Origin: Doryteuthis pealeii
Lineage: Eukaryota; Mollusca; Cephalopoda; Myopsida; Loliginidae
NCBI GenBank assembly: GCA_023376005.1
Contig: CM042139.1
Location: 143,029,664 to 143,093,663 of the forward strand
Length of the DNA: 64,000 nt
Reading direction: 5' to 3'
Made by a program: the position numbers and the translations under genes. Below the pieces are notes generated by a model, which saw only the letters and a list, made by a program, of their open reading frames with translations, searched no databases and had not been told where the DNA came from. Position 1 is the stretch's first letter. Every line of letters starts with the position of its first letter. Positions 25,258 through 37,243 of this stretch are shown here, piece after piece.

Positions 25258-25465
25258 AAAGGTGGACTACTTACATCGGAGTAAGCGAGTTCAATTTCCA
25301 ATCACGCTATTGCATTTACTTTCTGACTAATACTCTTGGAGAAGGTATGAACCCTCTCACCCCATGCTATGGGTTAAATAGTTCTACTACCGTTCCTCTT
25401 CATGTATGGCTTTGATATTAAATACCCCCGAAGAATGATGTACCAGTAAACAAAATGAAACCAAC
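25258..25465 (+). repeat. tRNA-derived SINE, family alpha-like (left-arm copy)
   Basis: GCGAGTTCAATTTCCAATCACG supplies a B-box-like element, followed by the shared core (ACTCTTGGAGAAGGTATGAA, CATGCTATGGGTTAAATAGT) and a tail, GGCTTTGATATTAAATACCC. The inverted partner is at 28,383-28,585. Confidence 0.55.
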
Positions 25466-26040
25466 CAACAAAGGTATTGGTTTCATTAAATTTTAGTTGG
25501 ATGATTTTAACGGCATGTTAACCTGCCTGGGGTTATATGCCTTGAGATTATGGAATCCCATACATTGTATGTTATATTTATTTATTTTTCTGTAATTGTT
25601 TCTTAAAATTTTTTGAACATAGTTACGTGTTATCAAGTATTACTATCTATTACAAATAATTTGCTCACTGTCGTATTACTATCTAATATTAATAAATTTA
25701 TACAACATTTTATGGTTTCAAGTAACTGTTTATATTTGAGAATAAAAATTTGTTCGACCCCCGTTTTATGGTTTCAAATAACAAAATAATAGCCATTAGA
25801 AAACAAATTAAGTATTTCTATCTAATACAAATCACTTTCAAACATTTTTAACCCATAAAAGAAGCATAAAAGGCAGTACCACTTTGGAGCAGAATGGACC
25901 TTGGAGTAAGGGCAATGGGAGGTACTCCCTACTCTCCAGGGCTTCAGAACTGGAGCGACACTATCAAATGCAGTTTAGTTCATACTCAATGCACCATTTT
26001 TGGAAATGTGGCATGTTGTCCTCATCATTATTGCTTTATA

Positions 26041-26081
26041 CATCAAATTTCAGCCAATTGTCTTCAATTGGTCTTCTTCAG
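26041..26081 (-). ncRNA. Hammerhead-like motif with a strong helix II (left-arm copy)
   Basis: On the minus strand CTGAAGA is followed by a 7-bp helix (CCAATTG with CAATTGG, loop AAGA) extended by AG/CT with one bulged A, and then GAAA. The right-arm partner (27,757-27,800, plus) has an extra G inside the core (CTGGAAGA). Helices I and III are weak, so self-cleavage is doubtful. Confidence 0.35.
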
Positions 26082-26159
26082 GTGCTTCTGTCGAATATTG
26101 TTGTATTCAAATCCCCAAAACTAAACGAGGAGAAGTAAATTGTCTGTTTCTTCAAATAA

Positions 26160-26204
26160 TGACCATTAATAATATATATATATATAATATTATTATATAT
26201 TATA

Positions 26205-26262
<58 letters not shown>
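26160..26262. repeat. Compound (TA)n / (GA)n microsatellite
   Basis: AT-rich repeats to about 26,224, then (GA)n to about 26,261. The inverted partner is (CT)n at 27,564-27,601 followed by (TA)n to 27,669. An open frame running through it is a repeat translation. Confidence 0.9.
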
Positions 26263-26265
<3 letters not shown>

Positions 26266-26871
26266 AACAAAAGTGATAAGACTAAATACGAATATTCCTT
26301 TTGTAATTCATTTTTTATTCGATCTTGGGCCATTCCCCGGAGAAAATCATTTATGAAAAATCTTTTAGAAAGTTGTTAAAATAGTTTTTTAAGAGTTCCG
26401 AAGAATATATTATAATAATATAATATATATATATATACTATATATATATGTGTGTGTGTGGTGTGTGTGTGTGTGTGGAAAGAGGATTGGAATGAATCCA
26501 CGCACACACACACACACACACAAACATATATTACTAAATAGATTTACCTTCTATTAGTTGTAGTTGTTTTTAAAATATATATCTTAAAGGAGAGGTTAAT
26601 CTTTTAATAATACATTAATGAATCATGCATTTTAAGGAAGCACTTCCTAGAAATCCATCTTTTTTGGTTCAGGAGATTCATCTTTATCCGGGAATCTAAT
26701 TATTGCTAACGTTCTTGTAAAGACAAAAAGCACGGATCAGTTAAACAACAACAAATATTAGATCTTTTTAAAAATTCCCATTTAATAATTTGTGTTATAT
26801 TTTGATTCTTTAAGTTCCAAACGTAGCTAGCTAAGGTTGCTTTCATTTTTAGCTTAATATTTGAAAACGAG

Positions 26872-26938
26872 TGTTTATGATTTGCAAACCTAATTCAAAT
26901 TCTGATTTTGTACAACCCACGTCAAAATTTAGTAAGTG
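26872..26938. other. Spacer at the centre of the giant inverted repeat
   Basis: 67 bases lie between the innermost pairing bases of the two arms (TTGAAAACGAG at 26,861-26,871 and CTCGTTTTCAA from 26,939). The spacer has no recognisable motif. A short unpaired turn-around point of this kind is expected at a fold-back junction. Confidence 0.9.
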
Positions 26939-27562
26939 CTCGTTTTCAAAATATTAAGCTAAAAAAAATGAAAACAACCTTAGCTAGCTACGTTTGGAAC
27001 TTAAAGAATCAAAATATAACCACAAATTATAAATGGGAAATTTTAAAAAGATCTAAGTATTTGTTGTGTTTAAACTGATCCGTGCTTTGTGTTCTTTACA
27101 AGAAACGTTAGCAATAATTTAGATTCCGGATAAGATGAATCTCTGAACCAAAAAAAAGATGGATTTCTAGGAAGTGCTTCCTAAAATGCAATGATTCATT
27201 AATGTATTATTAAGATTAACCTCTCCCTTTAAGATATATAATTTTAAAAAACAAACTACAACTAAATAGAAGGTAAACTATTTAGTATATATATGTATGT
27301 GTGTGTGTGTGTGTGTGTGCGTGGATTCATTCCAACCTCTTTCACACACACACACACCACACACACACAACCACACCCACATTATATATATATATATATA
27401 TATATATATTACTTATATATATATTCTTCGGAACTCTTAAAAAAACTATTTTACAACTTTCTAAAAGATTTTTCATAAATTGATTTTCTCCGGGAATGGC
27501 CCAAGATCGAAATAAAAAAATGAATTACAAAAGGAATTTCGTATTTAGTCTTATCACTTTGT

Positions 27563-27600
<38 letters not shown>

Positions 27601-27756
27601 CTCGTATATTATATATAACTATATATATACTATATATATATATATATATAATATATATATATATATATAATGTCATTTATTTGAAGAAACAGACAATTTA
27701 CTTCTCCTCGTTTAGTTTTGGGGGATTTGAATACAACAATATTCGACAAGAAGCAC

Positions 27757-27800
27757 CTGGAAGAAGACCAATTGAAGACAATTGGCTGAAATTTGATGTA
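27757..27800 (+). ncRNA. Hammerhead-like motif (right-arm copy)
   Basis: Same helix II (CCAATTG with CAATTGG) and GAAA as in 26,041-26,081, but the core reads CTGGAAGA with an inserted G. One of the two arms must be wrong or mutated here. Confidence 0.3.
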
Positions 27801-28382
27801 TAAGCAATAATGATGAGGACAACATGCCACATTTCCAAAAAATGGTGCATTGAGTATGAACTAAACTGCATTTGATAGCTGTCGCTCCAGTTCTGAGCCC
27901 TGGAGAGTAGGAGTACCTCCCCATTGCCCTTACTCCAAGGTCCATTCTGATCCAAGTGGTACTGCCTTTTATGCTTCTTTTATGGGTTTAAAAATGTTTT
28001 GAAAGTGATTTGTATTAGATAGAATACTTAATTGTTTTCTAATGGCTATTATTTGTTATTTGAAACCATAAAACGGGGGTCGAACAAATTTTTATTCTCA
28101 AATATAAACAGTTACTTGAAACCATTAAAATGTTGTATAAATTATTAATATTAGATAGTAATACGACAGTGAGCAAATTATTTGTAATAGATAGTAAATA
28201 CTTGATAACACGTAACTATGTTCAAAAAATATTTTAAGAAACAATTACAGAAAAATAAATAAAATAAACATACAATGTATGGATTCCATAATCTCAAGGC
28301 ATAAAATAACCAGGCAGGTTAACATGCCGTTAAAATCATCCAACTAAAAATTAATAGAAACAATACCTTTGTTGGTTGTTTC

Positions 28383-28585
28383 ATTGTTACTGGTACATCA
28401 TTCTTCGGGGGTATTTAATATCAAAGCCAACATGAAGAGGAACGGTAGTAGAACTATTTAACCATAGCATGGGGGTGAGAGGGTTCATACCTTCTCCAAG
28501 AGTATTAGTCAGAAAGTAAATGCAATAGCGTGATTGGAAATTGAACTCGCTTACTCCGATGTAGTAGTCCACCACTTTAGTTATT
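28383..28585 (-). repeat. tRNA-derived SINE, family alpha-like (right-arm copy)
   Basis: Inverted partner of 25,258-25,465. The core reads on the minus strand as AGAAGGTATGAACCCTCTCA and CATGCTATGG. Confidence 0.55.
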
Positions 28586-30187
28586 ACTCCCTAGATAAAA
28601 ATTGTGATTCTAAATGATACATTTTTTTAAGGTTCCTCTAATCTTATTATAATGGGGATTGTGTGTTTGTCTTTCTGTAACCGAAACTATATTACTAATC
28701 AAGTCACAATTCCCTTCACGTCACATTCTCCATGGTTTTATCTTTATTCACACCTCAATATTAATCAAATCGTTTTACATTATTAATATTGTTGACCACA
28801 TCTACATACTAATAACATGCATTTTTATTTATATATACAACAAAATAGCGGTTTACAGTGCGAAAATGAAGGCTAATTTGCATATTGATATTAAAAAATT
28901 GATTTTGATAAATATGTGCATAGTATGATTGATTTCTAATTATTTGGTCTTATCTTAATGAATATGAGTAAAAAATCCCGGGAATAAATCTTAAAGAAAT
29001 CCATTAACAAAAAAGATATAACTGTCATTTTATTCTTTATTTCCTATTTTAACTAAATAGTTAAATTAGGAAAATTTAGCAATGAAACACGGGAGTGATG
29101 GAAGTGTAAGTTTCAAAGATGTTCTATTAGCCTTCTAATTTAATATATTTTATTACATTAAAACTTAAATACTTGCACCCGGGGGTGCATATATTTACTA
29201 GTTGAATTAGATTCATAAAAGAAAATAAAGATTAAATTCTCATCAATCTTGTTAAAGAACAATAAGGTAACTAAAAAAAAATCATCATTGCTATTTTGAC
29301 TAGTTGCCAAACTAGTAACTTAGTTTAGGTTCCTACCTACGCAAAAATCTTTAACAGCCTTCAAATGAAAAAAAAAGGATAATATATATATATATATATA
29401 TAAAAATAAAAACAGAATTTGTACTACCTGTTCAAAATACTTATGATCAATACTTTCTATTTGATAACGATCATAAAGACAACAGAAATTACTGCTCATA
29501 TGTGAAAGTCATTAGTGTTTTCACAGGAACGGCTCATCCAGTTAGAAACGTATTTCTTTCTCGTGTAAAATCCCCATCAAATTTCGCATCACCTTTTGAC
29601 TGTTGGTTTTCCTCTCAGAAGAAATCGATTCTGCGAACCATTGCTACTTCATCACCTTTGTTAATCAACCTAAATGTTTCAAATACGGTTGAATACATTA
29701 CAAGACGAAGCAATTTAAAGATACGCCACCGCCATTCAGAAACTTGGCATTTTTTAGTGGGGAGGGGGTTGTTTTTTTTGTTTGTTTGTTTTGTTTTCCT
29801 TTTGTGCTGTTTTATCTTTCTTATTTGTTGTAATTTGGGGGATATTTTAAGACTTTGGAATGAAACAAAGCAAAGAAAAATGGTAATATAAACTACTATA
29901 AGACTCTAAACCTGTTGTAACAGCTGTCCATTATTATATCAGTGCTTCTATTTGGGAGGGAAGTAATCTAATTAATAATTCATAATCATCTCCGTTATAT
30001 AAAGAAATTGTATGATTAAAAACTAAAAGTAGGTGAATGATCTTTTTTTCTTCTTTCTTTTTTTTTTGTTTTTTTTTTTTTGCTTTTCATGCCGTTTTCT
30101 TTTGCTTGTTTGTTGTTGTAGTTATTGAGATTTTTAAAGACTTTGGAATGAAAGAAAGCAAAAACTGATAATATAAACTATTCAATA

Positions 30188-30672
30188 AACTATCAGTCGT
30201 ATGGAAATCTGACCTCCCTGACAAGCTAAAGAGACGATTCTTCCACTGTGGTCATATCAGTACTGCTGTATGGCTGTACCACCTGGACCCTAACGAAGCG
30301 CCTTGAGAATAAGCTAGATGGGAGCTGCACAAGAATGCTGCGAGCAGTCCTGAATAAGTCGTGGAAACAGCACCCCACAAAGAAGCAGCTGTATGGCCAC
30401 CTGCCTCCCATATCACAAACCATACGAGTAAGGAGAGCAAGGCATGCAGGGCACTGCTGGAGAAGCAAGGACGAGCTCGTAAGCGACGTACTACTGTGGA
30501 GGCCAACGCATGGACATGCTAACGTAGGCCGCCCAACCAGGACCTACATTGACCAGCTATGTAAGGATGCTGGATGCTGCGCGGAGGAGCTCCCAGAGTC
30601 GATGAATGATAGGGAGGGTTGGCGAGAGATCGTCATGGATATCCGTGCAAATTCCCCGACATGATGATGACG
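30188..30672 (+). pseudogene. RTE-type LINE, C-terminal end of ORF2 (best copy)
   Basis: The longest uninterrupted RTE piece in the window: 138 codons from 30,248 reading VISVLLYGCTTWTLTKRL, TRMLRAVLNKSWKQHPTKK, QLYGHLPPISQTIRVRRA, HCWRSKDELVSDVLLW, NVGRPTRTYIDQLCKDAGC and WREIVMDIRAN, then a stop. This is the C-terminal region of the RTE reverse-transcriptase protein, downstream of the catalytic polymerase motifs, which are absent, so the piece is 5' truncated and cannot move by itself. It ends with TGATGATGA, the family's usual short tail. The segment upstream reads WKSDLPDKLKR in another frame, showing one frameshift near 30,240. Confidence 0.85.
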
Positions 30673-30698
30673 AATGCCCGCAAACTTTTTGTAATAGC

Positions 30699-30760
<62 letters not shown>

Positions 30761-31170
30761 TCATATGCACAGTTTTCCACAACTCATTCTCGTCATCGGT
30801 CGATATCGGTCCTCGCTCCTGGAAGGCCCTCTGCACATCGAGAATCCGTGCAGAGCTGATCGATGAAGGTTTTTGCTGGCCGACCCACACTGGTACGTCC
30901 GGGTGCCTGGTGCCCATAGGATAACGTCACTTATGAATGTAGCTGTCCATTGTTATATTGGTGCTTCTATTTAAGAAGGATGGGGAGTTTCTCATTAATA
31001 ATTCAATGTCTTGTTTGTCTAACTCTGATGGTTTGTATGATAAGAGGTATGTGGCTGTACACTGTACAGCTGATCTTTTGTGGGGTACTGCTTCCAGGAT
31101 TTATTCAAGACCGCTCGCATCATCCTTGTACAGTTATAATAGGTGTCCATTACTATATCGGTGCTTCTAT
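30699..31170 (-). pseudogene. RTE-type LINE end, tail to tail with the preceding one (copy C)
   Basis: On the minus strand it carries TRMMRAVLNKSWKQYPTKDQLY near 31,130-31,065, SKTFIDQLC-like residues near 30,880, then (GTT)n(GAT)n (30,699-30,764 on the plus strand as ATC and AAC repeats). Several stops and an internal loss; 5' truncated. Confidence 0.65.
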
Positions 31171-31631
31171 TTAGGAAAAAGTGAAGTATCCAATTAATAT
31201 TTTATAGTTATCTCCGTTTTATCGCATTTGTATGATTAAAAACTAAAAGTAGTCGAATGATTAGGGGATGACTTAATGAGTGAAACCTTGATAGAATGTT
31301 GGTCATGGTGCTTCCAGCTTGGCCTAAAATTTAAAAAAAAAACGATACCTGTTCTGGAAGGCCCTTAACAAGCAGAACAGCCGAAAATGCTTAACGAGTG
31401 CGGGTTGTAATCAAGGTGAGTCCGTGACAGTTAGAAGATTTGGAGATTTCACGGACTTTTTGGAAAGTATCCAGGATATTTTGAACTGCTCAATCGCATC
31501 TTCCACTTCCCATCTTCTCAAGGTTTGGTTTGTTTTTTGTTGTTTTATTGTTTGTTTGTTGTTGTTTTGTTTTGTTTTTCAGACCGGGATTAGAACGAGG
31601 CATTTGATGGTGACTGCAAAAGATGATTAGA

Positions 31632-31850
31632 GAGGCGTAGTGGCTAGCATGCTGGACTGCGACATCCTAGTAACCGAGTTCGAACTACAGGCACGCTATT
31701 ATGTTCACTTTCGGATAAATACTCTTGGCAAAGGTATGAACACTCTCATCCCCAGCTATGGATTAAATAGTACCACTACTGTTCTTCTGTGAGGACGGTG
31801 TTGGCATTAAATAACACACGAAGGTTGATATGCTATTAAACAAAGAAACT
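31632..31850 (+). repeat. tRNA-derived SINE, family alpha (best copy)
   Basis: A-box-like TAGTGGCTAGCATGCTGG at 31,638-31,655 and B-box-like CGAGTTCGAAC at 31,675-31,685 mark an RNA polymerase III promoter of tRNA origin. The core CTCTTGGCAAAGGTATGAAC and CCAGCTATGGATTAAATAGT follows. The tail GGCATTAAATAAC...GAAGGTTGATATGC can pair with itself. No poly(A). Such elements are transcribed by polymerase III and moved by a partner LINE. Confidence 0.65.
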
Positions 31851-33279
31851 AAACCAAAACTAAACCAAAAGATGATTATTTACTTTTTTTAATTCTAATG
31901 AATACTCGGATGTGTGGAGTCACAAGGAGAATATTTTGAAGGAGATTAAGGTGACATTTTCCTAGATAGGACACTTTTCATTAATATTAAATGGCTGAAT
32001 AATTTTACATAAATAAATAAATTCTTTTTCTTGTTTGTTTGTTTCTATCGGCGAGTATATTTTATAGATTTTTGTTGATTTTTCTGTTTTTGTTTTGTTT
32101 TTGTTTTATGACATATCAACCCTTGTTAGGTTATTTTATACCAAAGTCGATTTAACAATTATTGTTTTCAATCTATATATTAATGCTCTAGTTCCTTAAT
32201 CTTCCGACCGTTATCATCCTACAACACCCTCTGATTAAAAATGAGACTGTCCAAATCGTTCAAGATGAAATGCAAAAATGTAAATCCTAATTATCTGGTG
32301 TCGCTTAATTGCCGAATTCTTATTTCTTATGGGTGTCGTCACCTCAGCTAAATAATGGATCATTCCTTTTTAATTATAAAAAATAATGGGATAAAATGAC
32401 ATACTACACTGAAAAAATGTAATAAGAAAGAAAGAGAGTAGGGGAAATATAGCGAGAGGAGGTGAGCGCGCCGAAGCGATAAGGCTAATCTGTTTCAATC
32501 GAATATAATGAAAAGATGAAATGAAGGAAAGAAAGAAAAAAGAGTAAGAGTGAGCTAAATCAAGATTATTATACATTTTACATATTGAACTATTTAGCAA
32601 TAGCTCTTAAGTAAACATATGAAACGTTGTAATAATCAAATTATCATACTGTGTTATATCCACAGGTCCTGCTAGTTATATATAATACAAAACTGTATCT
32701 TCACAAGAATTTAAAACTGGTAAACATTTCATTATCTGAAACATATCTCTTTGACACAGGGACGTAAGCCTCAACAGATACTACAACCCCGGATCAGTGT
32801 GGGGCTATTTGGTAGGATTGTGGCTAAGATTTGTCGATGCCTTTATGTACATCAGTTGGAATCTACTGAGATAAGTTTGTGAGGTCACAAGGAGAATATT
32901 TTGAAGGAGACGAAGGTTTCATTACCCTAGATAGGCAAGTTTTTCGTTAATATCAAATGACAAATTTACTTTTACCTGTATGATGGGATATTTCAAAGTT
33001 CACTACCTATTCACCTCAGAGCTCATTCTATTCAAATAAACCCCTATTATTGTAATCTGAGTCTTTCTGCTCAATTATAATGAACTAGCCATCACTTTTT
33101 GTAATTTGCTTGGGTGTGGTGGGAAGCCGCTGTGAGCTGCTTAAAGTAGGCAAAGAGTTAACAATTAATGTACTCAATTATATATGGTACAAAATGATAT
33201 CTTTACAACCATTTTAAACAGGTGAACACTTCATTATCTAAAACATATTTTTGACGCATAAATTGGGCCCAGACAGGTA

Positions 33280-33640
33280 CTAAGTTTCCGAGTCATCCGC
33301 TCTGTCAGCTGGGACAATTGAATACGCCGACTGCCCCTCTATAGAGATGTAAGACCCCCCCTCCCTTGGACCATCTGTTGGCTGTGGATGACAACACTTA
33401 ATTCCTGTGGAAGGGATCCTAATGGTCCGTGATCCGTGTACAGAGTGTTCACGTGACCTGCAACACTCCATTCAATCCTTGATTATGCTAGTGCGGTCAA
33501 AGAGGCCCGACCCAATCAATCGGCTGGTCATGTCAAGCCCTAGCAATTATATTCTTCAAATTGCTCTTATGGCAAACAAATACCCAACCTTTTTTTTTAT
33601 CTTAAAGCTGCTAGAAGGCGGTGACTGTGGGTCAACTACC
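33280..33640. repeat. Dispersed repeat with CTGGTCATGTCAAGCCCTAG block (right-arm copy)
   Basis: Inverted partner of 20,220-20,580; related sequence at 49,500-49,690. Short open frames across it differ between arms only by frame and have no recognisable product. Confidence 0.5.
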
Positions 33641-34000
33641 AGTTTATCAATAAGTGTAAAGTGATTTCTTCTAATTTATTAACACACGGAAGGGAATGAA
33701 AATGATTTCTACCAGTTTATTAATACACAAGAAGTCAATGAAAATGGTTTCTACTTGTTCATAAAACAATACCAAACAAAAATACTTACTTCCAAACTAT
33801 TCGCATACAAATCATAGATAAAATAAAACAAGATTTGGCATTAAATAGCCCACAAAGGTTGATGTGTCATTAGGAAAAATTAGAAATATATATAAAAAAA
33901 AGTATCTCTCCGAATTAATATACATGAAGATAATGAAAAATCTAACATATGCCATTAAATACAAAGCTATAGCGAGGGATGGTGAGAGGGTAGTCGGTAC

Positions 34001-34002
<2 letters not shown>

Positions 34003-34031
<29 letters not shown>

Positions 34032-34108
34032 TGATGATGGTGATGGGGATGATGATGGTGATGATGGTGATGATGATGATGAAGGGGATGATGATGATGA
34101 TGATGAAG

Positions 34109-34140
<32 letters not shown>

Positions 34141-34254
34141 GTGATGGTGATGATGGTGATGTGATGGTGATGATGATGGTGATAATGGTGGTGATGATGA
34201 AGGGGATGATAATGATGATGATGGTGAGGATGATGATGGTGATGATGGTGATAG

Positions 34255-34289
<35 letters not shown>

Positions 34290-34303
34290 GGGATGATGAT
34301 GAT
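34003..34303. repeat. (GAT)n satellite, about 300 bp (right-arm copy)
   Basis: Runs of GAT with GGT and GGG interruptions, partner of 19,547-19,853. Overlapping long open frames are repeat translations. Confidence 0.9.
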
Positions 34304-35344
34304 ATGTGTGTGTCGGTGTGCACTTATTTGTTTGTGTAAGAGAGTATATTCATAGGTTCGTGACAAACATACAGAGGTGCCTTTGTGTACATCAAACGAA
34401 ACCTATGACCATATATGTTGATGTTTTTTCCTTCTTCCTTTTAACGAATTCACTAAAACCTTTTTGCCATTTTTTCTACCTTCCATCAAACTATCATTCT
34501 TATTTTTTTTTTTTTTTTACATCTTTTGCTATACATTCTCTCTTTAACTGAAATACCCTTACCCTTTCCTTGTGCTCTTCCAAGCATTCATCTTATCTCG
34601 TTTTTCGATGTTTTCTCTTTCTACAATTGTTTTTCTTGACATCACGCTCTTTCCTTTTTTTTTTTGCTTGAAATCGTGCGTTGCTTTGCGCATGCGTGAA
34701 CATACGAAGCGGGGATACGCCTGTGGCTTTATGAGGTAATGAGTTCGGCAATCATGAGTTTGTTGAAATGACAGATAAACATACCAATTGCCTCTGTTGA
34801 AAGGTAGTTCAGTGTAAACAATTTTATTTATATTTTAAAAGAATTTCAAAACTTAAAATCGGAATGTCTCGTTATTTTAAGCATGTCTCCTCGAGATACG
34901 TGTAGCCGTCAACTAAATACTGGGTAGAGAAAAAAAGCCGCATGAGATATGTATGTTTTTACCCAAACTCTCTGCTACGGGTAGGATGTCGTGGGGAAGT
35001 ATCCGTTGCGTAGCGGCTAACGTGCTTTAACTGCGACACACTCGGATGCCCCTGGATTCAAAGCTTGCCAATAAAATTCTATGAACTGAATTTTCCACAG
35101 TATACCGTTAATTCTAAATTCTAACTACACTTTATTACAAAAATGTTAGGCTATGTCAATTTATTATGTAATATTTAGCCTTTGTACGGCAACCAGTCCA
35201 GGAGAAAGGAGACTCTGAATTCAAAATCGACAGTAATCCGCTGAACAATTGACATTGTTATTTGTCTGAATTTTTTTAGATAAAGTATGATAATTTGTAT
35301 TATTTAGTTTTTTCGGACTGTTGTTCTCAAATATATTGTTATAT

Positions 35345-35394
35345 ACACAACGTTTCAGCATATGTGCCCTCCGGCCTTCTTCAGATTTTTCTTG
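35345..35394 (-). ncRNA. Hammerhead-like motif (right-arm copy of 18,480-18,520)
   Basis: Minus strand: CTGAAGA (35,388-35,394), AGGCCGGAGGGC, then GAAACG (35,351-35,356). Core order is right but helix II is short and helix I unproven. Confidence 0.3.
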
Positions 35395-36614
35395 TCGAAC
35401 ACGTGAGTATTCATATCATAATCAGGAGCTTTTACGGAACTTCGAACCGAATCCTTTATTTAATCCATTGGGGTAGATTGTTCTCATTCCACTAACGATG
35501 ACCGGGTACTATTGTATACAATATATAATACAGTGTTGTTCTGTATTCTATGTATTAATGATTTTGACAATAAATTAAGTACCAATTGATAAACTTAAGT
35601 AATTCCTAAGGGTAATGGGACGTAGGCAGTAGGGTAGTTTCGGTTACAGACAAACAAACACTGAATATATATTATATATAGATGTTTATTTTAAAATTTC
35701 ACTATGCAATAAATTTTGATGTATAATGATCTATCTGATTAAAAATCCCCCACTAAATAAATTGCACTGACAAGGAAATAAGTTATATTGAAAAATAAAT
35801 ATTTGTTATGTGAAATACTTGCCTTTTTATTATGAGACTCTTACTGACGTGCGTTGGTATTTGTTCATCTCCCAAAACATTGCTTTCATCTTAATTACGC
35901 ATTCCTCTCTATTCCCTGACACACCTTGCTACGTACCGATATAAACTCACACTTTCGTCTTCTTTACACTTCATAACTCTGGGCGCGTTTTATTCCCTTT
36001 TTCCCACCAAGGCTGCCAAAACCAAGAACAACAAAAGACAGCACACTTTGCAAACTGAAACTCTTTCTTAAACTTTTTTTTTCTTTTTCCTTTTTCGTTT
36101 TCTTTTTCGTGATCAGTTAAAGGAAAAGTTACAAATAACAATGAAAAATCAATGACGGTTTGTGGAAAACGAAATTCACACGAAATAGCTTTCTATCTAC
36201 TTTTATTGTTGCCTAAAGATTCGTGCTCTCGCGGGTTCTCGCGGTTTCTCCCCATTAACATTTCTCCTAACTTCTTTCTATTTTCTCCTTATACGTTCTA
36301 ATATGTTCTCGTTATAATTATACTGCTTCTTTTCATTAACACTATAATTGATGGGGAAGACTGTAGCGCTCTCAGTGGCGCTCTTGATAATGATAATATA
36401 TACGTCTTTACTGTAAATTGTGGTGTATGATATTTTAAGTTGGAGAAATCTCTCCAAGAAACAATATAAGTGGACGCAGTGTTTGAGTGGTAGTAATCAT
36501 TATAATTGAATAAATAATATAGAAATTCACATAAAACATTCCTACGCACATTTATGGTCCCGAAACAAAGGTTTGTGAAGATTATGCAACTCACAACACC
36601 CTCGCACAAGTCCT

Positions 36615-36616
<2 letters not shown>

Positions 36617-36656
<40 letters not shown>
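36617..36656. repeat. (TA)n microsatellite at an RTE 5' junction
   Basis: A pure TA run immediately upstream of the truncated RTE piece. The left-arm partner (17,197-17,239) is also pure, so noise in the left arm is not general but limited to its outer part. Confidence 0.95.
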
Positions 36657-36660
<4 letters not shown>

Positions 36661-36947
36661 TGTACGGCCACCTGCCACATATCACCCAAACCATCCGAGT
36701 AAGACGGACAAGATACGCGGGACACTGCTGGAGAAGCAAGGACGAACTCATAAGCGACGTCTTCCTGTGGAAGCCAACACATGGGCACGCCAGTGTGGGC
36801 CGACCAGCAAAGACGTACATTGATCAGCTCTGTGTGGATACAGGATGCTGCATAGAGGACCTCCCGAGAATGAGATAGGGACGGATGGAGAGAGACTGTC
36901 ATGGATATCCGTGCTAACAGCGCGACATGATGATGATGATGATGATA
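36657..36947 (+). pseudogene. RTE-type LINE 3' end (right-arm copy)
   Basis: A 72-codon frame reads MYGHLPHITQTIRVRRTRYA, GHCWRSKDELISDVFLWK, HASVGRPAKTYIDQLCVD and TGCCIEDLPRMR, the C-terminal end of an RTE ORF2 from a different subfamily member than that at 30.2 kb (ISDVFLWKPTHGHASVGRP against VSDVLLWRPTHGHANVGRP). It ends in (GAT)n at 36,927-36,947. The 5' truncation lies within (TA)n. Fragment only. Confidence 0.8.
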
Positions 36948-37098
36948 TATATATCATATATAATGAGGATCGTTTCATGTGGAGTTCAACTGTAGCGATA
37001 CAGGTTAACTACAGTGAGAGCTCGATGTGGCTAGTACCAGTATGTGGACGGACAGAGCAATATAGAGAATAAATGAAGGAAAAGCTTTAAGTTTGCTT

Positions 37099-37243
37099 CA
37101 TCGTAACAATTTATTTCAACTGCACAAATTCATCAGCATCAGACATGAGGAAATACAAGTTTATTATAATTACAGTAATAAAAATGGTTTTGTTCATGTC
37201 TGATGGTGCTGCATTTCTGCAGTTCATATAAATTGTTACGATG
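37099..37243. repeat. About 145-bp imperfect palindrome (right-arm copy)
   Basis: CATCGTAACAATTTAT at the left end pairs with ATAAATTGTTACGATG at the right, and GCATCAGACATGA pairs with TCATGTCTGATGGTGC further in. A foldable MITE-like repeat, partner of 16,629-16,767. Confidence 0.65.

Larger units (their letters stand above)
3225..26871 (+). repeat. Giant inverted repeat, left arm
   Basis: Collinear, in reverse complement, with 26,939-49,993. Anchors down the arm: the start at 3,225-3,370 with 49,860-49,993; ACGAAGGGGTCTAG at 5,709 with 47,545; the 5S-derived SINE at 9.1 kb with 44.3 kb; LINE pieces at 14.2-16 kb with 37.9-39.6 kb; (CAT)n at 19.5 kb with (GAT)n at 34.0 kb; and the innermost match ending TTGAAAACGAG at 26,871. 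From about 16 kb inward the arms differ only by scattered indels. From about 3.2 to 16 kb the left arm is visibly noisier than its partner, with insertions, substitutions and scrambled microsatellites. Confidence 0.95.
29199..32304 (+). repeat. Copy C of the 3.1-kb segment
   Basis: Same orientation as 1-3,073 and inverted relative to 21,550-24,639; part of the right arm. It has the least disturbed version of the RTE peptide (138 codons open at 30,248-30,664). The flanks continue beyond both ends of copy A's match because copy A is cut off by the window edge and the gap. Confidence 0.95.
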
